From the NCBI GenBank assembly GCA_013399875.1, contig VXAZ01002109.1, positions 678,470 to 742,469 on the forward strand: a stretch of DNA of 64,000 nucleotides, written 5' to 3'. Each line of letters starts with the position of its first letter. Position 1 is the first letter of the stretch. The notes under the pieces were generated by a model. That model did no database searches and was not told the origin of the DNA. It saw only the letters and a program-made list of their open reading frames with translations. Positions 24,816-38,000 of the stretch are shown piece by piece. The position numbers and the translations under genes were made by a program. The DNA comes from Gymnorhina tibicen (taxonomy: Eukaryota; Chordata; Aves; Passeriformes; Artamidae).

Positions 24816-27239
24816 TCATTTTGCTTCCAGCTCCTGGGTCATAGCAAGACCACTCAACACTAACTTTCTAGCCTCTGAAAGATGGCAGACTTTGCTACCC
24901 TCAGTAGCACCATCTTTGCTTGGGAATTTTTTAGATGTTTTTAATTTGTTTGCATTTTTGAAAGCCTTAGGTAAGGAGTTGCCCTAAATATAGACAAGAT
25001 TTCCCCTGGGTAGAACAGTTCCCTTTTCTGCAAAAATGCCACCGTCCTTGTGGGCTGTTTGGATTGTTCTGCTGCAGTATATTCCAGTTTAAAGACATAG
25101 TACCCAAATCCCAAAACCTGAAGCTCCAGCCTTCCTCATTGTGTTTCAGAGATACATAATCTGAGAGAGCACACAAAAACACGCTGCTTCCCTGCTGCCT
25201 TCTCTGCAGGCTCAAGAGAGCTTCAGAGTGGAAGCATGGAAAGGGAGGCGAACAAAAATTCTGACTTCCTTCATTTTCCACAGTCCCATTTGACTCCCCA
25301 TGACATCTCTTACAGCTCTGTTTTTATTACTTGGGTACTTGTCACTACCCTTGTCCACTAAATGCAGTATGTTACAACCACAAAATTGAGTGCTCATCTT
25401 CCAAAGATGAGGACACAATAAACTGTGGGGTTTTTCATTCTTTGTGATCAGAAGTCCTTTCCTCTGTCTATACAGCACAGTCAGTGTTCAAAAAAATACC
25501 TACATGGTTATGTATGGAATTTATTTAATCTGGAAGTACAGTGAAACTTCTGACAATGGACTGCTTTTACCTCTGAATGACTAGCATTGGCTCAGACCTG
25601 ATGTCCAAGCTTTCAGTTGCTTTGTCTGTTGCCATCTATAATGTGATAGGGGTAGTCATAGTGATTCTTACCAAAATGAGCTGCTTATTTGACTAAACCT
25701 GCTTTTTGGTAGAATATCCACTTATACGTATATGGTCGTCATTCCCACTCTTTATTTCATAACTATGCTTCAGAAAACTTTGTCACATTTTTATTCTCTA
25801 CTAGCATATGAAGAGAGTCAACGTCCATGAACTGGTCCTTATAAAGCCACCATTGCCTTAGATCTTTACCTCTGAAACCACAAAAGACCAGACCGTGCTC
25901 TGGTGATTCTCTCATGATTCTTGATTCTATGGATGACTGGAGTTTTTTAAGTTCTGGATGCTCAAAAGGAGTTGTTAATCTCTTCAGTTAACACCAAGTT
26001 ATTAACAGATGTGATCAAATGCATGAACATGGAGTGCCACTTAATGCATTGGTTCTTTTTTCATGCCTTGCATGTGAGCAGAAGTGAGGTAGGTTCTTTT
26101 TCTATTTTTTTTTGGTTTTGGTAGAAAATATTTTTGCAGTCAAAAAGTTTCCAGTAGGATGAGTAGACTTGCTTCACTACACCTGTTCACTTTATACTAC
26201 ATGAGTTGAGGAGAAGAAAGCAGGTCAGATATCCTCTTTGTGGTGCTGGCTGGCCTCAGTGACGACTCAATATTAACTAATATTTACAATCAATGTAAGA
26301 GAATGAAACCAGAAAATGACTGTCCACTTCTAGCTCATCAGTCACCAATCTCACACTCTAGCCAGAATCCAGGAAGCAGAAATACTCATGAGCCCAGGCA
26401 TTTCTGGGTCTCTAGAAAGTAAGCCCTCGTTGTCTCCAAACAAAGTCAGTACTGCACTGCCTTCGGCTTCCTCCCTTGAAAATAACTGTATCCTAGTTAT
26501 GTACGAATAGCTGATATATAAGATCTACTGCTCATATAGTTAAATCATTCCATATGTCAACAAAAAAGCTGCAGGATAGGAATGACCTTGGGATTTTGAT
26601 AAAGGCAGTTCCTGGAACATGCAGGAAAACTGTTGGGCAGCTGGTGAATTTTTCCAAATATAGTAGCCAAGAAATGGGAGTGGTAGAGACGTACATGGAT
26701 TATTCTCTTTCCTACAGGTTTTTAACTCCAAGCAGAAAGGATCTGCCTGGTTTTAACAGGAAAGTGTTGACATACCTTGGTGTTTGAAAAATGTGATATT
26801 TTCTAGTGATGCTTCAATTTCAATGAGAAGAAATGAAATTACTTTACATGGATTTTAAATCTCCATATTAAGCAAATTACATTGTCTTCTGTGAAACAAA
26901 GCCTTTCAGGGTATAAGGGAGCTTTTGATGTTTTATACTGTTTATAATAACCCTCTTCATTAGAAAATGTACAGCTGTGACCTGAGAAGGTTACAAATGC
27001 TCACCAGCAGGGTCTGGAGTGGCTATTTGTAGTTGGATGCTTACTACCTACAATTTTTTTCTGTTTTAGTGGTGGTTTGTGGTTTGGCTATTTTCACACT
27101 GGGAGAAATAGACTGAGGACAAACCCACATCACACTTTTTGATAGTGATATATCTTATCTGAAGACATCATACCCAAGATTTGAAATCCCCTTTTTCCAT
27201 CTGCTTAAAGAACACTTACAGTTTGCATTGTCATCTCTC

Positions 27240-27590
27240 TGAGAAATCCCACAGGCCTGGCTATCCCTGCCCAGACCCCAGAGCTTCCCTCACCCAGAAC
27301 CGCACATCAGTCCCCTGGATCCATCAGCCGCTGCCCAGTGATACCACAGCAGGGCCAATCTCCAGGTTCCCACAGCCCTGCCCTGCCCGGACATGGGCCC
27401 TGCCAAGCTGGCCCCACCCTCAGGCCCATGACCCCTCCCGGTCCCCAGGAAAATTCCTGGTGGCCAGGGCTGGGGTTGCCCTGGGTCCCCAGCTGCCCTG
27501 ATCTGGGCTGGAGGTGGGGTGGGCTGGGACTGCCAGGCCATGCCCTAATGCCTTCCATGGAGAAAACTCGTCCTCCATCCCCCAGAGATG
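27240..27590. other. GC-rich block in AT-rich surroundings
   Basis: About 350 nt rich in C and G (CCTGCCCGG, GGCCCCACCCTCAGGCCC) in a window otherwise AT-rich. Open frames run through it on both strands, as expected in GC-rich DNA, and none resembles a known protein. CpG is sparse, so it does not look like a classic CpG island. Confidence 0.4.
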
Positions 27591-28236
27591 GCTTGTGTAG
27601 AGAGATGCTTTGTACTTCTCAGTATTGCTTAGAGATAGAGAGAAATACCTGTAAAAGTAAATATTTTTATACACTTGCTGGATTCCCAAGCACCAGCATA
27701 CTCTGGTGCAACAAAAAGGGTAATTTAACCAGCTAACTTCTTGTTCATGTTATAAGGAAACCCAGATTGAGCAATTAAAGAAATTTGCTACGAATCAGGG
27801 GGGAAGTGATGAACATTTATTTTGCAACACTTCCGATGCTAAGACGGTTCCCTGAAACACAAGCAGCAAGGGAGACAGCCCTATTTATAGTTATACAGCC
27901 TTTTAAAATATAGTCTTTCCATCTTCTCTGAACCTGAAGACTATAATAGATAAACGAGGTAAAGACATTTTGAAATAGAAGGTAGGTCCATCTTTTTCTT
28001 TCCAACTGTTTTGTTTGCTGAGGTATTTACTGAGTCTCCAGGAAGTCCAGGACTGGAGGCGTGATGTCCCAGACAAAATCTAAAAAGCCGTCAGAGGAAC
28101 ATGTGGAACTAAGTTGAATGAAGGTTTTTTTTGCAAATAAAGTATCTGCTGCATGCTAAGAAAGATCCTAGAAAAAATTTTGATTTTTTACTGGTTTTGA
28201 CACTGAATTTTTAAAAGTGAAAGACTGTTCTTCAGT

Positions 28237-28470
28237 CATAGAATCATACTCACAGAATGATTTGGGTTGGAGAGGACCTTGAAGATCATTTAGTTCCAAC
28301 CCCTCCAGGGACATGTTCCAGTAGACCTGGTTGCTCAATGTCCCAACCAACCCGGCCTCAAACACTTCCAAGGATGGCACATCCAAGCTTCTCCGGGAAA
28401 CCTGTTCCACTGCCTCACTGCCCTCACAGTAAAGCTTTTCTTCCTTGTATCTGATCTACATCCTTGAAAG
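28237..28470 (-). mobile_element. CR1: CR1 LINE 3' fragment
   Basis: Reverse complement of the CR1 tail (ATAGAATCATACTCACAGAATG), then TTTGGGTTGGAGAGGACC and the 3' UTR words AAACACTTCCAAGGATGG. It ends about 490 bp before the first recognised exon of copy 2. Confidence 0.9.
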
Positions 28471-28961
28471 CACATGAGCTAACACCCTCAGCAAACTTAC
28501 CATATTCAACATTGGGTAATTTGAGTTGATGGATATTGCTGTGACCTACTTTGATATTTTCTGCTTGCAGCTGTTTACCCACCTACCTGACATCTCTTCA
28601 TCCTAAACTTTGTATATAGGAGATAGAAAAACAATCTTTAGACCTTAAAATAGCAGTCACCCTGTATGTCAATGTATGTCTATAAATTTTATGCAATATT
28701 CCTGAGATCAGCAGCTTTTTTTTCACACAGATTGTTTTGTTGCAGCTATAATCATATTTTTGAAGGATTTATCCATAAAAAATCCTTCATTGAATCTGCC
28801 AGGGCAAATATCTTTCATTGTTAGGAAACAAAATAAAATAAGTCATCCCTAAACCAAGCAATAACGAGCTGGAGTCTAACATACCTAAGTGTGTGCCATG
28901 ATCCTCCAGCTTGAGGGAGTTACATGATTTTTCCTCATCATGGATATTCCTGTGTTTGCAG

Positions 28962-29091
28962 GCATGAATGGGTCGGCCATCGAAAACTTCTCCTGTGTGA
29001 TTTATAACATTTTCCTCATGAACTGCACTTGGCAGGCAGGAAGGGATGCTCCAGCAGATACACAGTATTTTCTCTACTGGCAGAATTCAAG
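28962..29091 (+). CDS. Copy 2 exon: first half of D2 (converted patch)
   Basis: 130 nt, acceptor GTGTTTGCAG, donor GTAAGT. It encodes [19 protein letters not shown] and [11 protein letters not shown]. One base differs from the copy 3 exon (Ala versus Val before Pro). Confidence 0.9.
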
Positions 29092-32000
29092 GTAAGTAAA
29101 TCTCCTCGAGCCAGGGAAGTCTGACTTCTCATTCACCACATCACAGTGCCCATGTTTAACTAAAATACTTTGCTGTATGCAGAGATGATGAGGAGATGGA
29201 ATGTGAGCTTTACATTAAAGATGAAAATTGGAGAAATATGGGATGTATCTTCCAAAATGTGACCATAGGGATTGAAAAAGCTTACTTCCTGGTGAATGGG
29301 TCTAGCAAAGACTCCCTGATTCAGTTCTATGATGCGTACATTGACCTGTATAAAATTGGTAAGTAAATAATTTATTTCAGCTTTATTTTAATTATTGTAT
29401 TAAAATAGTAGAGCATTTATCCCTGAGAAGGAATCATGTACCCTGTCTTACCTAGAGTTGAGAGTAAGAGACTGTGGCCTCCTCAAGAAAACCTATTCCT
29501 GAAGCAAGACAAAGAGGGGTATTAAACATGAAAGCTCCACAGCTGCATTCTGTCTCAGATTGTTTAGCAATCTACCCTTATGGGTTTTAGGTTTTTCTCA
29601 AGCAAGGTCCAAGACTTAAAAAACTGTACTTTTCCCTGCTGCCCTTTTAGTGATGGCCAAACATCTTTCAGCAGAGGAGAGTGGAGACCTTTTAGAAATT
29701 TATCTGAGCGCTGATTTCTGCTTTTCATTGCCAGTGGGGATGAAGTACAGGACACCATACCCTGGAGTAAATGAATTAACACATGTAAAACATACCTTAT
29801 GCATGTGGTGCTGTACTCGAAAGCATCCTGTGCAGTTACTCTTACCGTGGCAAAGTTGGAAATGTCACACTGGATTTGTTATTGTGTTAAAAAAATGAGC
29901 AGAACAGGCTTCATTCTATAAGAAGAAACTGAGCTGTAATGTCACTCATGGCAGATAAAACAAGATTGTTCTTTGACCAAGCAGCCCATCACAAATAGGC
30001 CAGGCCTGTCCCTAAAGACTGATGTAAAGCAGTAGTGTAGCTGATATTAAACTTTCCTCTACCAGCCTTTTGTCACCATTTCTGCCATGAGTGACTGTAT
30101 TTTGCTGTTCCAATAATTGTGTCATTGGCAATGATCAAAATATAAAGGTCCTCGTACTTTAGCTTACATCTGTGAAGTGAGGGGAGACATATTAAGAAGC
30201 TGGCCGGACTCTTAAAAATGGAGTGTCTTTCTTAAACTTGTGCGGCTATTTCTTTCGCAAGGAGGGAACAACCCGCATAGCTCACAACAGACTGAAAGCA
30301 ACACCTTCGTGTAACAGAAGCATCATGAGGAGGCTTAGAGAAAAAAAAAGATCTTTGAATTTCTTACTTTAGGGATAGCAGCAGCTATCTGCAGTAATAA
30401 ACATCCTCTTAAAAAGAAGACAGTACTCTACCTTATTCATCCAGAAAAGTAAATGGAGGGGGGTTGTGTCTTTGTATCCTCCTATATCATGTTCCCTGTC
30501 TTAGTCTCTTTTTTTTTTTCTGATCCTGTGTACGTGGTTTAGAAAATTTTGGTCTTTCAACTATTTCTAATTGGTCGTAAGAAAAATAGATAAAAATTAG
30601 TATCTTTCTTCATAGAGTGTCACTTGCAATTTCACTCTCTTTCATCAAATCAAAAAGAGATCAAGTGATTTTAATTATTTCAATTCTTGATTATATAATT
30701 TCAGAAAAGCTCATGCCTCCATCAAATATCACAGTCAAGTGTGAGGAAATTAAAAATGATTGCATAATTCAATGGCAACGACCCCAAATAAGTCATTCTA
30801 ACAAAGACAAGTGTTTTAAATATGAAATCAACATAAAATACAAGGTAAGAATGTCTTCACTTACACTTAATATTAATTCATACGTTTTCATTTACTAATA
30901 CACATGGGTGAAAAGAAAATCAGTCTCTCTTCTATGATGTAGCCTTCCTCATACACAGCACCTTATTCCTTGGTGACTGCACTTTTCAGGCCCATTCCAA
31001 ATCCTGTTATGCCATACTGACCCATTTTTTATTTATTTTTAATCCCTGCTCCCTTCAGTAAGATACTGCTGGAGATGCACCAGATGACTGGGACAGTCCC
31101 AGAGGAGAAGCATGGTTCATCAAGATTCAAACATATCACAGCTTTGTCTGTGACAGTACTCAAAAGGCACTTCTTTCACTAAAACCTGTTGGAGTTGCCT
31201 TGGATTGGACTATTTCCAGTGGAGACTGGATCTCTGCGGAAGTGCAGAGCTGGGCTTTAAATAGTGAAAAGAGAACTGTGCATTCACTTAACAAGCTTGA
31301 GCTAATGGAAGTGAATGAAATTTCTCCATATATAAAATGCAAATAGCTGATCCAGATACAAGCATCATACCTGCTGGTACAAAAGTTGAAGATTTGTAAT
31401 GATAAAAAAATGGAAAATATATGTGAGAGAAAGCAGAAAGACAGTGAAATTAAGGACAGGTTAGTGGGGGAATGACCTTGACTTTACAAGTCTTTTGGCA
31501 GCAGTAGGGAAGGAATGAGAGTGCCACGTTCCGCTGCAAGAGTAGATGCAAAAACACTGTGGCCGAATTGCATCAAAAGGCCACAGGGTGGCAGATAAAG
31601 ACTACAAAGGAAAAATCTTACTGAAATACGACCAGATTTGGCCACCCACTTTATGGCTGATTGAAGGCATTCCCTGGGTTTCTGAAATTTGGAATTTCTT
31701 AATCTGGATTGGGTTTGCTATTTCACAGGTGAGTTTTTTTGCAAGCCCAACTAACTGCCATGAAACAGCATTACTTCTCTGAATCACCTGGCTGTTTTAA
31801 CAAAGAAATGTTATTGAAAACTCTGTCTGACATGGGAATAAAAGTCTATTGCAGTAAAACAATACATACTTTTTAATAACTTTTAATAGATGTAATATTC
31901 ATTTTATAAAGAATATTCAATTCACAATTTGTCTGAATTTTCTAGCTTTTTTTCATAATCATTAGTGGTTTTCACCTAGCTAATTATGTCAAGGTCCAGC

Positions 32001-35000
32001 AATTATTCCAGCAATTGAGCGGTGTAGGCTCCCTTGAGAATTACAAGATGCAGCTATAATCATATCTTTGGAGGATTTACCCATTAAAAATTCTTCTGCT
32101 AAATTTGTTGCTTTACCACTGCCAGGTCTAAACTTGCGGGTTTTTAACAATACACTATGACCAACAAATGCTGTATTACAGTCAGCCTTTAAACTTTACT
32201 TTTCACAATTGAAGTTTCTTGCAGTGGGAGCAAACAAAAACAAAAAAAAATTTAAAGGTGATAACACCATGAATAACGTAATTTCAATCACATTTTTTCA
32301 TGTTTGAAAAAAATATTTCTTTTCCAGTGATGTTTTTTGTTAAGGCTTTATAGATCAGGATATGTGAGAAAACCGAAGGCAAGACTTAGTAGTGAAAACT
32401 GAGCTAAAAAGGCACCAAATACCTCTACCTCCCCTATGTCCTTTGTCATTAGGTTCTCTCAATTCAGTAAGCAAGAGGCCTGCTTTCTTCTTAACCTCTC
32501 TTGTTGTCAATGAACTCATCAAAAACTTTCCTGTATTCACCTCCCTCACTACTCCTGACTCCAGCTAAGCTTTGTCTTTCCTGACTCCATTCCTGTATGT
32601 GCAGATGATGTCTTTGTATTACTCCCAAATCCCTTCTTCTACCTTTTGTGCAATTCCTTTTTGTCTCTGAGTTCAGACTCAATCTTCACATCCTGCCATG
32701 CTCGCCTGTCACACTTGTTTGATTTGAGGAGTAGCTGAGGGAGCTGAGGTTGTTTAGCTTGGAGAAAAGGTGCCTCAGGGGAGTCTACATCCACCTGAAA
32801 AGACATTGTAGCAGGTGGGAGTCAGTCTCTTCTCCCAAGAAACAAACCACAGGACAACAGGAGGTGGCCTCAAGTTGCACTAGGGGAGGTTTAGGTTGAA
32901 TATTAGGGTGGTTAGGCATTAGAGCAAGCTGTTCAGGAAAGTAATAGAATCACCGTCCCTTGAAGCACTCAAAAAAGCCCCCATGTGGCTGTGGGTTGAA
33001 TCCAGGTGTCAGGATCAGACTGGCCTCCACCAGTTTTGGTGCCTGCCCAGACTTGAGCAGTGTCAGATAGACCAGCACAATGCACACAGAAATGGTCAAA
33101 AGACTTTTATTACCTCAACATCTCAGGAAGTGTTCCTCAGTAGTTTTCTGAGTGAGGTAAAGGGGCAAGCAAAGAGATCCCTGGCACTGTGGAGCAGCAG
33201 CCCTTGGCAGAGGACAATGTGCTTGAGTTTATGAGATACCTCATGAGCATCAAGTGTGATGCTTACATGAATAACCTTGTGAGTTATCACACAAAAAGCA
33301 CACGGCTGATTAGGGTAGAGCACATAATATGCAACTAATTTTGGGAAAATCCAGCCAAAGGCAACACAAGTAACAATATTTATTGCAATGCAGAATGGTG
33401 ATCTTAACAAAGCATAAAGGGTTTCATTATAAGCACAATGTGGGTTATCCCTGTACTTCCATCACCTATCTCCTCGTCATTCTTACACATTTAACCCTGC
33501 AATGTGGCACTTGCAGACATGTTTTAGTTGTGAACGTGGCAGTGCTGGGTTAATGGTTGTACTCAATGATCTTAGAGGTCTTTCCCAAGCTAAACAATTC
33601 TATGATTCTATGATTCCTGTGCTCTGAGGAGATTGTCCTTGTAAATCAACCAGTAACTTGGCCCTCGAGGACCAACCAGTAACTTTCCCTTGAGGACCAA
33701 GGCCTGTGACTATGAGGTTTCCTATAGAGGGTCTCATCTGCTTTCTTTCCTTGATCATCAGATCATCCACAAGAACCTACTACATTAGCACCTCTGCTGA
33801 TCTGTCCTCTGATGCCTTCACACAGGTTCTCTTACTGGTTCATTATTTATCCCCAGACAGGGCCCTCTGCATACAAGGCACTCCTTTATACACAATAGAA
33901 GGACCAGGTTACCAAGCCTGTTTGCAAGGACACAATCACCCTGCTTGGTGAGATGCATCCCATGCCTGCCCGGTAGCCCCTATTTCTGAAAAGGGATCCC
34001 AAGGTCATAGAAGACAAAGCGCTGCCTGTGTCAGCAGTTACGCAGCTGGTGTTGACCTGCTGAATGACTGCAGTTCTGCTCAAGCATTTCCCTCTCACTG
34101 GAAGGCCTGAAGAGACACTCTCTAGATTTCCTGTCCTTCACCATCCCCCCGGTGCTCTGTAATCACCCTTGAAAACTTCCGGGTTACCCCTGGGCCTATA
34201 AAGAAGAATAACAAGGGGTTCATTGGCCAGGTATTTCTCCTAGATTGATCCCTGTGCATAATTTAGCTTGATTGCAGATACTAGAAGGTGTCCTGGACAG
34301 CAGCTTGCTTTATAAAGTCTTAGAATGGTTTGGATTGGAAGTGACCTCAAAGACCATCTAGTTCCAACCCCCCTGCCATGTCAGGGACACCTTTTACTGG
34401 ACCAAGTTGCTCAGAGCCCCATCCAGCCTGGCCTTGAACACTTCAATGGATGGGGCATCCACAATTTCTCTGGACAGTCTCATCCAGCACCTCACCACCA
34501 GCATAGTAAAGAATTTCTTCCTAATATCTAATCTAAACCTACCTTCCTTCAGTTTAAGGCCAGTCCCCCATTTGCTGTTAATACATATCCTTGTGAAATG
34601 TCCCTCTCCAGCTTTCCTGTAAGACCCTTTAGATACTGGAAGTTGCTGTAAGCTCTCCCCAGAGCCTTCTCTTCTCCAGGCTGAATAGCCTCATGTTCAG
34701 ATGCCGTATGAGCATGCGTGCAATTTTTTGAAAAAGTAAGTCTGAATTAATTGAATTTTGTTTTAAAATGGTGTATTGCCAAATAATTACAAAAATGTGT
34801 AACTAGTAGTCTAATGGAGATTATATAGTCTGCAGTCATTAGCTGTGTGTGGTCAGTACATTATATGGTAGTTATTCAGAAAAGATGAGCAAATTTTATT
34901 CTATCTATCAAAAATGTAGTGGAGGGTAACCTAAAATATCTGCGAATCCATGCCAGTCCCAAATATTTCCATCTAAAAGAAAACAATATTTACATAATAT

Positions 35001-38000
35001 TTACAATTACATACAGTGACATTTATTGTAAAATTAAAACATTAGATGTAAAATAAAAAGTTTATTTCACAGATTTTTTAATCATCTTTTTTTCCCCTCT
35101 GGTGTGTGTAAGAATAAACTTATCATTTCCATTCAGGTCTAGCTCACTTTTGATTCAGTTTAATCACCAATCTGAAATAAAATTTATATCTCAACTGCAA
35201 TGACAAGGAAAATAAATATCTTTCCATAGCAGAATTAATTACTATATAAACTTGGCATTGTAGATGAATTATATATTAGATACTAAATGTTAGCGAAATC
35301 ATTAGTTCTTCTGAATAAAACATAAGGTACATAAGAAAGAGAATGCAGAAAAATCAGACAGTATATAAAAATTAATTATTACTGAAATATAAAACAAGCA
35401 GTGAAAAAGATTAACTTAGTTGCTTTTCTTTTTCTCTCAATTTACAGGATGATCCTAAAGGAAAACCCATATATACTTCTATACAAGTGAGTCTGTTTGT
35501 TCTATTAATCAGCAATACATGTTCATTTCATTGTCAACTGTGAAAAGCAAATAGTATGCAAATATCTTTAAATCAATATGCACTCAGTGTCCTATGCTTT
35601 ATGGCATCCTTATTTATAGATTTCATGAATGTGTCAAACTGCTAAATCATCATGGCATATGTAATGTATTATACATTCAAGGGCAGATCTTTATTGCTTT
35701 TCTGTGTTTTGAAAAATCTTCCATTTTTCATTATATTGTACACTCTCCATCTCAAATATTTGGAACAGAATTTGAAGTTACACATCACTGACAGCAGAGA
35801 AAAGATAAAGCATCTCCTAGGAATTTAATTTTGTTTATGAAAAACATAGACCACAAAAGTCCTTTTAGGATGGAGGTTGTCATCCGGGTATGCTGCACTT
35901 CCTTTTAATCAGTGCAGCTTGCACATCCCACCTCTATGCAAAAGTCTCCAAGAGCAAGAGTATTGCAGTAAATTCTGGTAACACTAAGTATTGCAGCCTT
36001 CTACTTATTTTACAGGTTTGGCTGGAAGGTTATGCTTTGTCTGGAAAGTCATAATGCAAAGACTGAGGCAGGTGCACAGGCACCTTCCTCAAATCACTCA
36101 GTACTAGCAGTATTGAAACGAAATGAGATGGTTCAAGATGTTTTTCTACCTCTCTATGTGCTATGGGAAATTATAAATAAGTCATATCATAAGAAATCAC
36201 ATATGTTATACTTTTACAGTGTAAAAGATTAAATGCTTCTAAATGTAAAAAGTTTAGTGAGTGTCAGGTTATTTTTGAGATACACATTTGCATACATACT
36301 ATATAAATAATAATGAATTTTTGTTGTTGTTCTGGAACAGCTGCCTACTTTAATAAACAATGCTTTCATAGCCTCTTAAATGTGTCACTGGTAAATGGCA
36401 CCTGCCTAATTTCAACACCTAGGCATGGAACAAAGAGAAGAAATTCAGTTTTTTGTTTTCTTTAGGAAGGGGGAAATAGTCACACATTTCCAAGATCCAA
36501 TACAAGAAAGAAGTATCTCTTGAAAATGAGAGTAGCTGGCAGTGCCTGCCTCGTGAACCCAGCCTGGGGGGAATGGAGTGCACTTGTTGAGTTTGGTAAG
36601 AACAAATCTGTGCCCTGGGCTACTCTTCCCACAGCGATGTGCTGTCTCCCTCACACATTGCATTGCAGCGCACATACGGACACACAGATGTACAAAGGAC
36701 TGGCAAATGTTTTGCTTCACACCAGGCTACAGAGAAGAGTAGGAAGAGACTTAACAGATTTCTTAACATTCTAACATTGGAAATAACATTAAAAAGTTAC
36801 ACATTTGCAGCTGTAGCAAGCTCCTTCTTACTACAAATAGGATCAATGTTAATTCTTCCCATCAGACGTTTCTGCTAAAGTGATAAATTACAGAGTTCAT
36901 TTTCATACCAAGTGAAACCTTTCAGACTGACATTCACTGCAGTCAGTCAGCACAGTAGATGTTTGACACAACATGAAGTTCCACAAGACCAAGTTCAAGG
37001 CGCTGCACTTGGGTTCAGGGCAAGCACTGGTATCAATACAGGCTGGGGAATGACAGAATTGACAATATCTTTGCTGAGAAGGACTTGGGGGTGCTGGTGG
37101 ATGAGAGGCTGGACGTGACCCTGCAAGGTATGCTTGCAGCCCAGAAAGCCAAATATACCCTGGGCTGCATCAAAAGCAGGGTGGCCAGCAGGGCAAGGGA
37201 GGGGATTCTTCCTCTCTGCCTTCTGCACTAGTGAGACCCCAGCTTCAGTGCTGCATCCAGCTCTGGGGTCCTCAGCATGGGAAGAACACGGACTTGTTGC
37301 AGTGAGTCCACAAGAGGGTCACAAGAAGGATCAGAGGGCTGGAACACATCTCACAGTCTGAGAGAGTTTGGGTTGCTCAACCTGGAAAAGAGAAGGCTCC
37401 AGAGACACCCTCTTGTACCTAAAGGGGCTACAAGAGAGCTGGAGAGGGACTTTGTGCAAGGACAAGTAGTGATAGTTCAAGGGGGAATGGCTTTAAAACA
37501 ACGGAGTGTAGATTTAGATTAGATTTCAGGAAGAAATTCTTCACCATGAGGGTGATAACGAACTGGCACAGGTTACCCAGAGAGACTGTGGTTGCCCCAT
37601 CCCTGAAAGAGTTCAAAGCCAGGTTGGGGCTCTAAGCAACCTGGTCTAGTGGAAGGTGTCCCTGCCTATGGCAGAGGGGTTGGAATTAGATGATCTTAAA
37701 ATATCACTTCCAACCCAAACCATTCCATGTACTGGAATTCTATTCTCTATTCCTCCTATAATAACAACAACAACAAAACCACCACTTATTATTATTATTA
37801 TTATTATTAGTAGTAGTAGTAGTAGTAGTATTAATAGTAATATTAATATTTATTGATAATTTATTATAAATGTAAACTATATTTTCTTTATAATTATTAT
37901 ATATTATATTTTATTTATAATTTGTTAATAATAATACATTTTTCTTTTTCAGGAAATGAAGAAATTATATCTTCTTCAGTATGGATTTTACTTGTGGTAG

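Larger units (their letters stand above)
23831..28236. other. Intergenic stretch before copy 2, no D1 exon found
   Basis: This is where signal-peptide and D1 exons of copy 2 would be expected. No exon matching those of copy 3 was recognised. The stretch holds a pyrimidine microsatellite at 24757-24815 and a GC-rich block at 27240-27590. Confidence 0.45.

Noticed and set aside
27307..27736. Overlapping open frames of up to 132 codons on both strands
   Set aside because: Produced by high GC content; Pro/Gly-rich translations with no domain.
31546..31782. 78-codon frame in the long copy 2 intron, with an AG|GT near its end
   Set aside because: Does not match any receptor exon in length, phase or sequence.
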